A stretch of DNA of 64,000 nucleotides from Martinezella dioscoreae (GCF_009176305.1 NZ_BLAJ01000009.1:62001-126000), one strand, 5' to 3'; positions 46,178 through 55,311 are shown, counted from the stretch's first letter. The notes: a model not told the origin generated them from the letters alone. Program-made: numbers and translations.

Positions 46178-46414
46178 TCAGAGATCGATGATGGTGCCGC
46201 GACCGTCGTTCCAGATGCGCATTTCGCGCTGGCCGTTCGTCTTCGCCTTGGCGCGCACCGGTGCCGGCTTCATGCGCAGCGAGATCGCGCGGGCCGCCAT
46301 TAGCACGGTCAGTATAGCACCGACAGCAAGCGTGACCGAAACGGTCAGCAGCGCCATGGCCGCAAACACGGTGATACCGGCAAGCGCGATGAACAGGGAA
46401 CGGATATTCTGCAT
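46178..46414 (-). CDS. Small hypothetical membrane protein
   Basis: A 78-residue protein. Residues about 5-40 form one long or two closely spaced hydrophobic segments (LFIALAGITVFAAMALLTV and LAVGAILTVLMAARAISL), followed by a basic tail (RMKPAPVRAKAKTNGQRE). AGAGGT precedes the ATG. I do not recognise the family. Codon use is like its neighbours. It is upstream of leuD in the same direction, across 191 bases. Confidence 0.6.
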   Translation of the reverse strand: MQNIRSLFIALAGITVFAAMALLTVSVTLAVGAILTVLMAARAISLRMKPAPVRAKAKTNGQREMRIWNDGRGTIIDL

Positions 46415-46525
46415 GGTCGAGACCTCTCTACACCAAGCAATGTGGTCTTCATCTCTGCCATCTGCAAGAGGAGCATGGCTTTTTGTTGACTTGCTTGTCG
46501 ATTAAAAGCGCGGCAAAACGGCACA

Positions 46526-47470
46526 ATGAGCCAATCCGAGAGCCAAACCTCCCCTTCCCGCCCTGCCCGTCTGCGCCGCTCCGTCTTGAGCGTTCCCGCC
46601 ATCAACCGTCGTGCCCTGGACAAGCTTTCGAGCCTGGATTGCGATGCCGTCATCTTCGATCTCGAGGATTCCGTTTCGCCGGAGAAAAAGGCCGAGGCGC
46701 GGGAAAATCTGCGGGCCTTCTTTGCCGCCTCCCCGCTTCCCGGCAAGGAGCGGATCATCCGCATCAATGCGCGTTCCTCGAACTTCGGTGCTGAGGATAT
46801 GGCGCTGGTCGTGGAGCTGGAGCCGGATGCGGTGCTGCTGCCGAAGGTGGGTGAGCCGCAGGATGTGACTGGTGTCAGTGACCGGCTTGCGGAAGCCGAT
46901 GCGCCGGAAGACTTGCGCATCTGGGCGATGATCGAGACGCCGCGCGGCATCCTGAATGCGGCGGCGATCGCCGAGGCTGGCCGCACGGCCGGCAGCCGGC
47001 TCGATTGTTTCGTCGTCGGCCTTAACGATCTCAGGAAGGAAACGGGCGTCCTGACGCAGCCCGGCCGTCCCTATCTCGTGCCCTGGCTGATGCAAGTGAT
47101 ATTGGCCGTCAGCGCTTACGGCCTCGAGGCCATCGACAGCGTCTTCAACGATTTCAAGGATACCGAAGAATTCGAGGCAGAATGCAGCCAGGGGGTTGCC
47201 ATGGGCTTTGCCGGCAAGATGCTGATTCATCCGAGCCAGATCGAAGCCGCCAACCGGCATTTTGGCCCTGACAAGGCCGCTGTTGCCGAGGCGGAATCCA
47301 TCATCGCCGCCTTCGCCGCACCGGATGCCGCCACTCTCAATGTCGTGAACCTCGGCGGGCGGATGGTGGAGCGGCTGCATCTTGTCCAGGCAGAGAGACT
47401 CGTCCATAAAGCTCGCCTGATCGAGCAGCGCTCTTCGGGCGCCGCCGGAACGCCCCGTAGCGATGTCTGA
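46526..47470 (+). CDS. CitE/HpcH-HpaI-family C-C lyase or thioesterase
   Basis: A 314-residue TIM-barrel protein of the citrate lyase beta/malyl-CoA lyase superfamily. Seen: RSVLSVPAINRRALDKL, CDAVIFDLEDSVSPEKKAEAR with the metal-binding acidic residues, INARSSNFGAEDMAL, VLLPKVGEP, AMIETPRGILNA and KMLIHPSQIEAANR. Malyl-CoA lyase, citramalyl-CoA lyase and malyl-CoA thioesterase share these marks, so the substrate is undecided. It is followed 26 bases later by a DUF1737 gene. Confidence 0.85.
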   Translation: MSQSESQTSPSRPARLRRSVLSVPAINRRALDKLSSLDCDAVIFDLEDSVSPEKKAEARENLRAFFAASPLPGKERIIRINARSSNFGAEDMALVVELEPDAVLLPKVGEPQDVTGVSDRLAEADAPEDLRIWAMIETPRGILNAAAIAEAGRTAGSRLDCFVVGLNDLRKETGVLTQPGRPYLVPWLMQVILAVSAYGLEAIDSVFNDFKDTEEFEAECSQGVAMGFAGKMLIHPSQIEAANRHFGPDKAAVAEAESIIAAFAAPDAATLNVVNLGGRMVERLHLVQAERLVHKARLIEQRSSGAAGTPRSDV

Positions 47471-47496
47471 TTGCTAAATACAAGAAAGATGCCTTG

Positions 47497-47703
47497 ATGA
47501 AACTCTACCGCTTTCTCACCGGCCCCGATGACGCATCCTTCTGCCACAAGGTAAGCGCGGCGCTGAACAAGGGCTGGGAGTTATACGGCTCGCCGACCTA
47601 TGGCTTCAATTCAGCAAGCGGGCGGATGGAATGCGGTCAGGCTGTCGTCAAGGACGTGGCCGGCAAGGATTACGATCCGGATATGAAGCTTTCCGAGCAG
47701 TAA
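47497..47703 (+). CDS. DUF1737 protein
   Basis: A 68-residue protein beginning MKLYRFLTGPDDASFCHKVS and containing KGWELYGSPTYGF, the DUF1737 marks. Function is unknown. ATG 47497 is used; a TTG three bases earlier is the only other start. It follows the CitE-like gene and may be co-transcribed. Confidence 0.82.
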   Translation: MKLYRFLTGPDDASFCHKVSAALNKGWELYGSPTYGFNSASGRMECGQAVVKDVAGKDYDPDMKLSEQ

Positions 47704-47755
47704 GCACCGGCTGAAATTCTCATTCTTCCCGATCGTCTTGCGGCCGGGACCGATA

Positions 47756-48193
47756 TCAGCGATCCGTCGCTTCCTCGGCGCTCGCCTCGATGCGCTCCAT
47801 GTCCTCGTCGCTCAGGCCGAAATGGTGGCCGATCTCATGGATCAGGACATGGGTGATGATGTCGCCGAGGGTTTCTTCGTTCTCAGCCCAGTAATCGATG
47901 ATCGGCCGGCGATAGAGGCGGATCTTGTTGGGCATGTCCCCCGTCTGGGCGGTGAAGCGCTCCGAGATGCCGCGGCCTTCGAAGAGGCCGAGCAGGTCGA
48001 AGGGCGTTTCCAGCGCCATGTCCTCGAATACCTCGTCATCCGGGAAATCTTCGATGAGGATGACGAGATCACCGGTGAGCGAACGGAATTCGTCTGGCAG
48101 GTGGCTGTAAGCCTCCATTGCCAGGGATTCGAATGTACTGATGGAGGGCGAGTGGCGATCCCGCCAATCTTCGCTCTGGTCGACGCGAGCCAT
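47756..48193 (-). CDS. Small zincin-like metallopeptidase
   Basis: A 145-residue single-domain protein with the zinc motif HEIGHHFGLSD at residues 119-129 (HExxHxxG form) and a conserved central IRLYRRPIIDYW. It belongs to the minimal MMP-like DUF1025 family (COG3824). No signal peptide is seen. Substrate unknown. It is convergent with the CitE-DUF1737 pair and divergent from the SOS cassette. Confidence 0.86.
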   Translation of the reverse strand: MARVDQSEDWRDRHSPSISTFESLAMEAYSHLPDEFRSLTGDLVILIEDFPDDEVFEDMALETPFDLLGLFEGRGISERFTAQTGDMPNKIRLYRRPIIDYWAENEETLGDIITHVLIHEIGHHFGLSDEDMERIEASAEEATDR

Positions 48194-48317
48194 GAATATT
48201 CCTTCCTTGGCTGGTCATATAGAGACTTTACGCCGCTTTTACGAGTGTAGATTGCGGCAGAGGAATATTTTCTCATGAAATGGTGTTGACTCTTTCTGCA
48301 AGCTCTGGAATCCATAA

Positions 48318-48332
48318 GAACATAACAGGAAC
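48318..48332. promoter_or_regulatory. LexA (SOS) box ahead of imuA
   Basis: GAACATAACAGGAAC is GAAC-N7-GAAC, the reverse complement of the alphaproteobacterial LexA motif GTTC-N7-GTTC. It lies 24 bases before the chosen imuA start, where it could block the promoter. Confidence 0.85.
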
Positions 48333-48355
48333 ATTATCGATCTGGAGTGAACGTC

Positions 48356-49336
48356 ATGGCCGAGGCTGCCGTGGCGCGGGAAACGCTTTTCGCCCTGCGT
48401 GAAACCATTGCCCGACTGGAAGGCAGGCCGATCCCGGCACTGGCGGCTGCGGCGCATGAAACGCTGGCAGACAAGCCGGCGAGGCAGATGGCGGGTATTG
48501 CGAAATCCCTGCATATCCAGCCTATGCGTGAACAATCGCTCCTTCCGATCGGTGTCGACGAGCTCGATGCGGCGCTGCAAGGCGGTTTGCCGCTCGATGC
48601 GCTGACGGAAATCCGCTCGCTCGGCCTCCGCGATGCCGGTGTGGCCAGTGGTTTTGCCCTGGCGCTTGCCGCGCGGCTGCATGCGCAAGCTTCGGATACG
48701 GTCCCGGCCAAGTCTCCGGTTCTGTGGATCGGCGATACGGTCGCGACGATGGAGGCTGGCCTGCCCTATGCCATCGGCATCAGCGATTTTGGGCTGGAGC
48801 CTCAGGCTTTTCTGCAGGCGTCGCCCCGCAAGCTGGACGATGCGCTCTGGGTGGCGGAGGCGGCGCTTGGCAGTGCTGCCTTTGCCGCCATCATACTGGA
48901 AGTACGCGGCAATCCCGCCCGTTTCGGCCTGACCGAAAGCCGGCGGTTGGCGCTGAGGGCCAAGGCGGCGGGGCGGCCCTTGTTTCTATTGCGACAGGGA
49001 GGCGAGGAGGAAGCAAGCAGCGCCCTCTTCCGCTTTTCCGTCGAACCCGCGCCGGCGCAGGCGCGGCCCCTGCCGGACGGATCGGTGCTTGGCGGCAGCA
49101 TCGGTCATCCGGCCTTTCGTCTGACCTTGGAAAAGAGCCGAAACCCGGCACCCCTTTCCATAACCCTGGAGTGGAATGCCCATGACCGCCGCTTTGCCCC
49201 TGTCTCCGATGTTCAGCACCCTGCCTTTCCCGGCGAACACGCAGCGCATTCTGGCGCTGACCTTTCCGCATCTGCCGACCGACCGGATCGCGCGCAAGCG
49301 CTGGGGTCTGTCCTGGCGTTCGACAGGCAGGCTTGA
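48356..49336 (+). CDS. imuA: ImuA, SOS mutagenesis accessory protein
   Basis: ImuA is a RecA/SulA-like fold protein needed with ImuB and DnaE2 for damage-induced mutagenesis. In 326 residues: SLLPIGVDELDAALQGGLPLDALTEI (the conserved head), the P-loop-less SPVLWIGDTVATMEAGLPYA, and SAAFAAIILEVRGNPARFGLTESRRLALRAKAAG. ATG 48356 has TGGAG upstream; GTG 48347 is the alternative. The 3' 161 bases overlap imuB in another frame. It is under the LexA box at 48318. Confidence 0.9.
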   Translation: MAEAAVARETLFALRETIARLEGRPIPALAAAAHETLADKPARQMAGIAKSLHIQPMREQSLLPIGVDELDAALQGGLPLDALTEIRSLGLRDAGVASGFALALAARLHAQASDTVPAKSPVLWIGDTVATMEAGLPYAIGISDFGLEPQAFLQASPRKLDDALWVAEAALGSAAFAAIILEVRGNPARFGLTESRRLALRAKAAGRPLFLLRQGGEEEASSALFRFSVEPAPAQARPLPDGSVLGGSIGHPAFRLTLEKSRNPAPLSITLEWNAHDRRFAPVSDVQHPAFPGEHAAHSGADLSASADRPDRAQALGSVLAFDRQA

Positions 49337-50804
49337 AGCGCCGCCGCTCGCCTGTGCCGGCAAGCTCAACAATGCCATGCGGCTGACCGCGCTCAACGAA
49401 CGGGCTGAAATGATCGGCTTGAAACAGGGGCAGGGCGTGGCCGAGGCAAAGGCGATCTGTCCCGATCTCGATGTCGTCGAGGAGGATCCGGCGGCGGATC
49501 GCAAGCTTCTGGAAGCGATCGCCGACTGGTGTGACCGTTATACGCCGCTGGTGGCGATCGACGGCAAGGACGGGCTGTTTCTCGACATTACCGGCTGCGC
49601 CCATCTCTTCGGCGGTGAAGAGGCGCTGCTCGAGGATGTCTTGATCCGGATTTCCCGGCTGGGCTTCGATGTGCGCGGCGCCATTTCCTCCGCACCCGGC
49701 CTCTCCTGGGCCGTTGCCCGCTTTGACGAGAGCCGTATCGTTCCGCCGGAGGCCATGGAAGAGGCATTGGCATCGCTGCCGGTCGCATGTCTTCGGCTTG
49801 GCGAGGAGACTATTGCAGCCTTGCAGAAGATGGGCCTGAAGCAGGTGGGCGATCTTCTGGCCGCACCACGAGCGCCCCTTGCCCGCCGGTTCGGCGCGCA
49901 GCTGCTGCTGCGGCTCGATCAGGCCGTCGGTCTGGTCGAAGAGCCGATCTCGCCGCGCCGCCCGGTCGCGCAATTGTCGGCCGAGCGCCGGCTGGCCGAG
50001 CCGGTGCAGGCCGAAGAGGATATTCTTCAGCTTGCCCGCCAGCTTGCCGAAAGCCTGAAGCCGGGGCTGGAAGCCCGCGGCATCGGCGGTCGCTCCTTCG
50101 AGCTCCTGCTCTTCCGTGTGGATGGCGCGGTCTTCCGCATCGCGGCCGGCGCATCGCAGCCGTTGCGTGAGCCGAGCCGGATCGCCAGCCTATTCACTGA
50201 GCGCTTCGGCGCCATTCATGACGATCTCGATGTCGGCTATGGTTTCGAAATCATCCGCCTGAATGTGCTTCAGCATGCGCCCTTCGATGCCATGCAAGGC
50301 GATTTTGTCGGAGGAGATCGTCAGGAAGGCTCGCTTGCCGCCTTTGTGGATCGCGTGGCCGCCCGGCTGGGGCCGGACTGCCTGCAAGGGTTCGAGCTGC
50401 GGCAGAGCCATATCCCCGAACGAGCCGTGCGACCGCTGCCGGCCATGACTATCCTCGCATCGAGGCGGCGGACAGTCCAGGAAGATGCCGGGTCTGGCTT
50501 CTTCCGCGGCGAGCGGCCGCTGCGGCTGTTTCGCATGCCGGAACTGGTCGAAACCATTGCTGCCGAAGTGCCCGATGGCCCGCCCCGGCAATTTCGCTGG
50601 CGGCGGATCATGCATCGGGTCAGCCGGGCCGAAGGGCCGGAGCGGCTTTCGGCGGAATGGTGGCTCGAGGAAAGGCAAGAACCTGACCGCGATTACTTCC
50701 AGGTCGAAGATGAGGAAGGCCATCGTTTCTGGCTGTTCCGAAAGGGGCTCTATGGCCGAGGCGGCACGACGCCCGACTGGTACATGCATGGAGTCTTCGC
50801 ATGA
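49176..50804 (+). CDS. imuB: ImuB, catalytically inactive Y-family polymerase-like protein
   Basis: ImuB is the adaptor of the mutasome, binding the beta clamp, ImuA and DnaE2. The 542-residue protein has the Y-family layout (thumb HhH near LGEETIAALQKMGLKQVGDLLAAP) but the first catalytic segment reads LALTFPHLPTDRIARKR, lacking the metal-binding aspartate of active enzymes. A candidate clamp-binding segment precedes the unconserved C-terminal domain. ATG 49176 has GGAGTGGA just upstream; ATG 49182 or 49209 are alternatives. The stop overlaps the dnaE2 ATG (ATGA, 50801-50804). Confidence 0.92.
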   Translation: MPMTAALPLSPMFSTLPFPANTQRILALTFPHLPTDRIARKRWGLSWRSTGRLEAPPLACAGKLNNAMRLTALNERAEMIGLKQGQGVAEAKAICPDLDVVEEDPAADRKLLEAIADWCDRYTPLVAIDGKDGLFLDITGCAHLFGGEEALLEDVLIRISRLGFDVRGAISSAPGLSWAVARFDESRIVPPEAMEEALASLPVACLRLGEETIAALQKMGLKQVGDLLAAPRAPLARRFGAQLLLRLDQAVGLVEEPISPRRPVAQLSAERRLAEPVQAEEDILQLARQLAESLKPGLEARGIGGRSFELLLFRVDGAVFRIAAGASQPLREPSRIASLFTERFGAIHDDLDVGYGFEIIRLNVLQHAPFDAMQGDFVGGDRQEGSLAAFVDRVAARLGPDCLQGFELRQSHIPERAVRPLPAMTILASRRRTVQEDAGSGFFRGERPLRLFRMPELVETIAAEVPDGPPRQFRWRRIMHRVSRAEGPERLSAEWWLEERQEPDRDYFQVEDEEGHRFWLFRKGLYGRGGTTPDWYMHGVFA

Positions 50805-53800
50805 ACGCGCGTCCGAGCTTCCACGAACCCGTGCCCTTCTTTGAGATCGGGGTGAGAACGAATTTCTCCTTTCTCGAAGGTGCCTCGCATCCAGAGGAAA
50901 TCGTGGCGCAGGCCGCCATCCTGAAACTGTCGGGATTTGGAATTGCCGACCGCAATTCGGTTGCCGGCGTCGTTAAGGCGCATGCGCATACCAAGATTCT
51001 CTGGGAAAAATACAAGGAGGGCATTGAGAAGAATCTAACGCTTCGAGCGAAGGGCGAGCCAGAAAAGCCGCTTCTGAAGCCGGTCCCTTTCCAGCCGGGC
51101 GCGCGCCTGGTGTTTTCGGACGGCACGCCTGACATTCTTGCCTATCCGGAAAACCGTAAGGGCTGGGCGCATCTCTGCCGGCTGTTGAGTGCTGGCAATC
51201 TCAGAGCCGAGAAGGGTTCCTGCCAGCTCGAAGAGGCCGATCTGACGGAATGGGGCGACGAGATGATGCTGGCGCTTATTCCCGATGCTGAAAGTGTCGA
51301 GACGCAACAAGGGCAGGAAAAGCTGGAGCAATGCCTGAAGCGGTTATGGATGCGATTCGGCCGGAAGTTCCACATGGTCCTGTCGCCGGCCTATGACGGG
51401 CGGGACCGCATGGTCTTCGCCACGCTTTCCATTCTGGCGCAGCGCAACGGCGTGCGGTTGATCGCCAGCAATCAGCCGCTCTATCATTCGACTGAGCGCA
51501 AGCCGCTTGCCGATATCGTCGTTTCGATCCGCGAGCATGTGCCGATCGCCGAAGCCGGCTTCAGGCTGGCGGCGAATGCCGAGCGCTACATGAAGGATGC
51601 TGCCGAGATGGCGCGCCTCTTCAGGGATTATCCGAAGGCCATCGCCAATACGCAGAAGTTTTTTAGCCGGCTTTCTTTTTCGCTGGACGAGCTGAAACAT
51701 AATTATCCCGACGAAAGCGTTCCTGGAGAGACCGTTGCGGAAACGCTGAGGAGACTGACCTGGGAGGGGGCCAGATGGCGCTTTCCTGAAGGGATCCCGT
51801 CAAAGGTCTCGATGCAGATCGAGCACGAGCTCAAGCTCATCAGGGAGCGGAAATATGAGCCATATTTCCTGACGGTGCACCGCATCATGGAGTTTGCTCG
51901 CAGTGCGAATATCCTATGCCAGGGACGCGGATCGGCAGCCAATTCGACCGTCTGTTATTGCCTCAGGATTACTGAGGTCAATCCTGAAATAACAAGCTTG
52001 CTTTTCGAGCGTTTCATCTCGACGGAACGCGAGGAGCCACCTGACATCGATGTCGATTTCGAGCACGAGAAGCGTGAAGAGGTTATCCAGTTCATCTACA
52101 GGCATTACAAAAAGGAGCATGCCGGGCTGACGGCGGCGGTCACCAGTTATCGCGCACGTTCGGCCGGCCGCGAAGTGGCGAAAGCCTTCGGCCTGTCGGA
52201 AGATGTGCAATCGGCTCTTGCGAGCGGCGTCTGGGGCTGGTCGACGGAAGAACTTTCCGAGCGCGAGGCGAAGATTGCCGGCCTCGATCTCAAGGACAAG
52301 ACGACACGGAACGTCCTTTCCTATGCCTCGACGCTGATGGGATTTCCGCGGCACCTGACCCAGCATGTCGGCGGCTTCGTCATCACGCGGGATCGGCTGG
52401 ATGAGGTCGTGCCGATCATGCATACGGCGATGGACGATCGCTATATGATTGAGTGGAATAAGGATGATCTCGACAATCTCAATATATTGAAGATCGACGT
52501 GCTGGCGCTCGGTATGCTGACCTGCCTTGCCAAGGCCTTCGACCTACTGCTGTTGCATTACGACGTGAAGAAGGCGCTCGCCGACCTTGGGAGCAAGGAA
52601 TATCCTGATGGCGTGCCGGTCTATGATATGATCTGTCGCGCCGATACGATCGGCGTCTTTCAGATCGAAAGCCGGGCGCAGATGAGCATGCTGCCGCGTC
52701 TTCGGCCCCGTAAATTCTATGATCTGGTCATCGAGGTAGCGATCGTCCGTCCCGGCCCCATTCAAGGAGACATGGTTCATCCTTACCTCAAGCGGCGGGA
52801 TGACGATCTTCACAAGCGGCCGATCGAATATCATCGTCCGGAGTTGAAGGCTGTTCTGGAGCGAACTTTGGGGGTTCCGCTGTTTCAGGAACAGGCGATG
52901 CAGATCGCCATCACTGCAGCCGGATTTTCGCCTGCCAAAGCCGATCGGCTGCGCCGATCCATGGCGACGTTCAAGCGAACGGGGAGGGTCGATGAATTCA
53001 AGACGGATCTGGTTTCGGGCATGGTCGCGAAAGGCTATCCTCAGGACTTTGCCGAACGCTGTTTCAGCCAGATCGAAGGTTTCGGCGAGTATGGTTTTCC
53101 CGAAAGCCATGCGGCCTCCTTCGCTCTGCTCGTCTACGCCTCCTCCTGGCTCAAGGCCTATTATCCGGATGTCTTCTGTGCGGCCATCCTCAATGCCCAG
53201 CCGATGGGCTTCTATGCCCCGGCGCAGCTGGTGCGTGACGCACGCGAGCATGGCGTCGAGGTGCGGCCGGTGGATATCAATCGCTCCAGCTGGGATTGCC
53301 TGCTCGAGCGGGGACGCTTCGATAAGGATGCGGTCGAGCCGCGCCACGCGTCGATGCGCGGTATTATCAAGACGCAATGTGCCGTCCGTCTCGGCTTCCG
53401 GCAGGTCAAGGGTTTGTCCGAAGACGAGATGAAGCAGCTCGTCGAGCGTCGTGGCGATGGTTATCGGTCCGTGCGTGACCTCTGGCTTCGCTCCGGTCTT
53501 GCCAAGGCGCAGATCGAACGCCTGGCGGATGCGGATGCGTTCGGCTCCATCGGCTTGAGCCGACGGGAAGCGCTATGGGCCGTGCGGGCGCTCGATGCCA
53601 GCAGCGCTGCCGAAAAGCTTCCCCTCTTCGATCTCGGCGATCATGCGGAGCTGCAGGTCGAGCCGGTGGTTGCGCTGCCGGAAATGCTGCCCGGCGAGCA
53701 GGTCATCGAAGATTATCGCTATCTGTCGCTATCGCTGAAAGCACATCCGGTTTCCTTCCTACGCGCCGATTTCGCGCGGCAAGGCATCGTGCAAAGCCGG

Positions 53801-54265
53801 GATCTGCCAAAGGTGGCGAATGGGCGGATGGTGACGATCGCCGGCCTGGTGCTGGTGCGCCAGCGGCCGGGTTCGGCCAAGGGGGTGATCTTCATGACCT
53901 TGGAGGATGAAACCGGCGTCGCCAATGCGATCGTCTGGCCGAAGAAGTTTGAGAAATACCGCGCCATCGTCATGGGGGCGCGGCTGGTGAAGATCCGTGG
54001 CCGGCTGCAGAGCGAGAGCGGCGTCATCCACGTGGTGGTCGATCATATCGAGGATATGACGCCGGCACTTGGTATTTTGCAGCGCGAGGCGCGGCGTTTT
54101 GGCGTCAGCGATCGAGCGGATGAGGCGCTGCGGCCGACCATGGATGTCAGACAGAAGGAGAAGTCCCCTCTGCCGCGTGGAGCCGCTGCAGGGGCAGCGG
54201 CGGAAGGCCGCAGCAATGGTGCCGAAACGGCCAGAGTCATGCCGCGAGGCCGCAATTTTCACTGA
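50801..54265 (+). CDS. dnaE2: Error-prone DNA polymerase DnaE2 (ImuC)
   Basis: The catalytic subunit of the inducible mutasome, a C-family polymerase. The 1154-residue protein has an N-terminal PHP domain (IGVRTNFSFLEGASHPEEI), the palm with PDIDVDFEHEKRE metal-binding aspartates (about residue 415), HVGGFVITRDRLDEVVP, the helix-hairpin-helix and OB fold (MVTIAGLVLVRQRPGSAKGV, about residue 1010), and the family C-terminal MPRGRNFH. A basic Ala/Gly-rich insert near residues 1110-1145 makes it a little longer than many homologues. Confidence 0.95.
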   Translation: MNARPSFHEPVPFFEIGVRTNFSFLEGASHPEEIVAQAAILKLSGFGIADRNSVAGVVKAHAHTKILWEKYKEGIEKNLTLRAKGEPEKPLLKPVPFQPGARLVFSDGTPDILAYPENRKGWAHLCRLLSAGNLRAEKGSCQLEEADLTEWGDEMMLALIPDAESVETQQGQEKLEQCLKRLWMRFGRKFHMVLSPAYDGRDRMVFATLSILAQRNGVRLIASNQPLYHSTERKPLADIVVSIREHVPIAEAGFRLAANAERYMKDAAEMARLFRDYPKAIANTQKFFSRLSFSLDELKHNYPDESVPGETVAETLRRLTWEGARWRFPEGIPSKVSMQIEHELKLIRERKYEPYFLTVHRIMEFARSANILCQGRGSAANSTVCYCLRITEVNPEITSLLFERFISTEREEPPDIDVDFEHEKREEVIQFIYRHYKKEHAGLTAAVTSYRARSAGREVAKAFGLSEDVQSALASGVWGWSTEELSEREAKIAGLDLKDKTTRNVLSYASTLMGFPRHLTQHVGGFVITRDRLDEVVPIMHTAMDDRYMIEWNKDDLDNLNILKIDVLALGMLTCLAKAFDLLLLHYDVKKALADLGSKEYPDGVPVYDMICRADTIGVFQIESRAQMSMLPRLRPRKFYDLVIEVAIVRPGPIQGDMVHPYLKRRDDDLHKRPIEYHRPELKAVLERTLGVPLFQEQAMQIAITAAGFSPAKADRLRRSMATFKRTGRVDEFKTDLVSGMVAKGYPQDFAERCFSQIEGFGEYGFPESHAASFALLVYASSWLKAYYPDVFCAAILNAQPMGFYAPAQLVRDAREHGVEVRPVDINRSSWDCLLERGRFDKDAVEPRHASMRGIIKTQCAVRLGFRQVKGLSEDEMKQLVERRGDGYRSVRDLWLRSGLAKAQIERLADADAFGSIGLSRREALWAVRALDASSAAEKLPLFDLGDHAELQVEPVVALPEMLPGEQVIEDYRYLSLSLKAHPVSFLRADFARQGIVQSRDLPKVANGRMVTIAGLVLVRQRPGSAKGVIFMTLEDETGVANAIVWPKKFEKYRAIVMGARLVKIRGRLQSESGVIHVVVDHIEDMTPALGILQREARRFGVSDRADEALRPTMDVRQKEKSPLPRGAAAGAAAEGRSNGAETARVMPRGRNFH

Positions 54266-54405
54266 AATTCCGGCCTCCGCATCCCCGGCGGAGGCCAATG
54301 ACCTCATGGGCGGACCAGATTCGAATCGTTTCTTTCTTGACAAAGAGCGTCTTCTTTAGCAGATAACAAGACAGCAGGTGTCATGTTTGACGGGCTGAGC
54401 GAAGA

Positions 54406-54717
54406 ATGCTGGTTTGCAGTTGTAATTACATCACCGACAAGGAAATCCGGGACGTTATCAACGAACTCCTTGATCAGGACTGTTGGCAGCTCATCGTTCC
54501 CGCCAAGGTTTATCACGCCATGGAAAAGCGCGGCCGTTGCTGCGGCTGCTTCCCGAATGTCGTTGATATCATTATACAGACAACCCAAGATTATCATGCC
54601 CGCCGCCACTCGACGGAAGCGGAAATATTTGATTTCATGTCCCGCCTGAAAAAATTCCATGAAGACAACAGGAGAGCGGACATTGAAAGGCGACAAAAAA
54701 GTCATCGAGCGGCTTAA
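54406..54717 (+). CDS. bfd: Bacterioferritin-associated ferredoxin
   Basis: Bfd is a [2Fe-2S] protein that reduces bacterioferritin to release stored iron. The 103-residue protein has C4 and C6 (MLVCSC) and C45 and C48 (RCCGC), the four-cysteine pattern of the family, plus an extra C46. Residues beyond about 65 form a charged helical tail not needed for the cluster. It overlaps bfr by 35 bases if the TTG start of bfr is used. No Irr or RirA box could be recognised upstream. Confidence 0.9.
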   Translation: MLVCSCNYITDKEIRDVINELLDQDCWQLIVPAKVYHAMEKRGRCCGCFPNVVDIIIQTTQDYHARRHSTEAEIFDFMSRLKKFHEDNRRADIERRQKSHRAA

Positions 54718-55168
54718 CGAGGCGCTGTTCCTCGAGCTTGGCGCAGTCAACCAATATTGGGTTCACTACAGACTTCTCGAAGACTGGGGCTACACCAAGC
54801 TTGCCAAGAAGGAGCGCGCAGAATCCATCGAGGAAATGCAGCACGCCGATCGCCTCGTTGCCCGCATCATCTTCCTTGAAGGCCATCCCAACCTGCAGAC
54901 GTTGGCGCCGCTGCGCATCGGCCAGAACGTCAAGGAAGTGCTGGAAGCCGATCTTGCCGGCGAATACGATGCCCGCACCGCCTACAAGAAATCCCGCGAT
55001 ATCTGTCACGATGCCGGCGATTATGTTTCCATGAAGCTGTTCGAAGAGCTCTTGGCGGACGAGGAAGGCCATATCGACTTCCTCGAAACCCAGCTCGAAC
55101 TGCTCGGAAAAATCGGCGAAGCCAAATATGGCCAGCTCAACGCTGATTCCGCCGATTCCGCAGAATAA
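54683..55168 (+). CDS. bfr: Bacterioferritin
   Basis: Bfr is a 24-subunit haem-containing iron store. The protein shows the ferroxidase ligands in NEALFLELGAVNQYWVHYR and ESIEEMQHADRLVARIIFLEGHPN, where the conserved methionine ligates haem, and GEYDARTAYKKSRDICHDAGDYVS. TTG 54683 gives 161 residues, the usual length, and has AGGAGA eight bases upstream; ATG 54659 would add eight unconserved residues. It follows bfd and overlaps it. Confidence 0.93.
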   Translation: MKGDKKVIERLNEALFLELGAVNQYWVHYRLLEDWGYTKLAKKERAESIEEMQHADRLVARIIFLEGHPNLQTLAPLRIGQNVKEVLEADLAGEYDARTAYKKSRDICHDAGDYVSMKLFEELLADEEGHIDFLETQLELLGKIGEAKYGQLNADSADSAE

Positions 55169-55177
55169 TCGATACCA

Positions 55178-55275
55178 GAGCGGTTCGGCTTTTCACGGAA
55201 ACTCTGAACCACTCTATCTTTTTGTTTTCCGGCAATTCCAAACGGAAAATCGCTACGCACTTTTCCTGGAATTGC
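55178..55275. repeat. Dispersed palindromic repeat, copy 1
   Basis: An AGAGCGGTTC/GAACCACTCT imperfect hairpin is followed by a segment at 55232-55275 that matches 60857-60899 closely (GCATTCC..CGGAAAA..CGCTACGCA..TTTTCC..GGAA.TGC). Ends are complementary, so it folds as a long hairpin. It follows bfr and precedes the terminator at 55284. Confidence 0.7.
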
Positions 55276-55283
55276 TTCAGAAT

Positions 55284-55308
55284 CCGGCCGCACTGCGGCC
55301 GGTTTTTT
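55284..55308 (+). terminator. Terminator of bfd-bfr
   Basis: CCGGCCGC-ACT-GCGGCCGG (8-bp perfect stem) followed by TTTTTT. It abuts the end of the convergent rppH gene (55312). Confidence 0.9.
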
Positions 55309-55311
55309 CGT

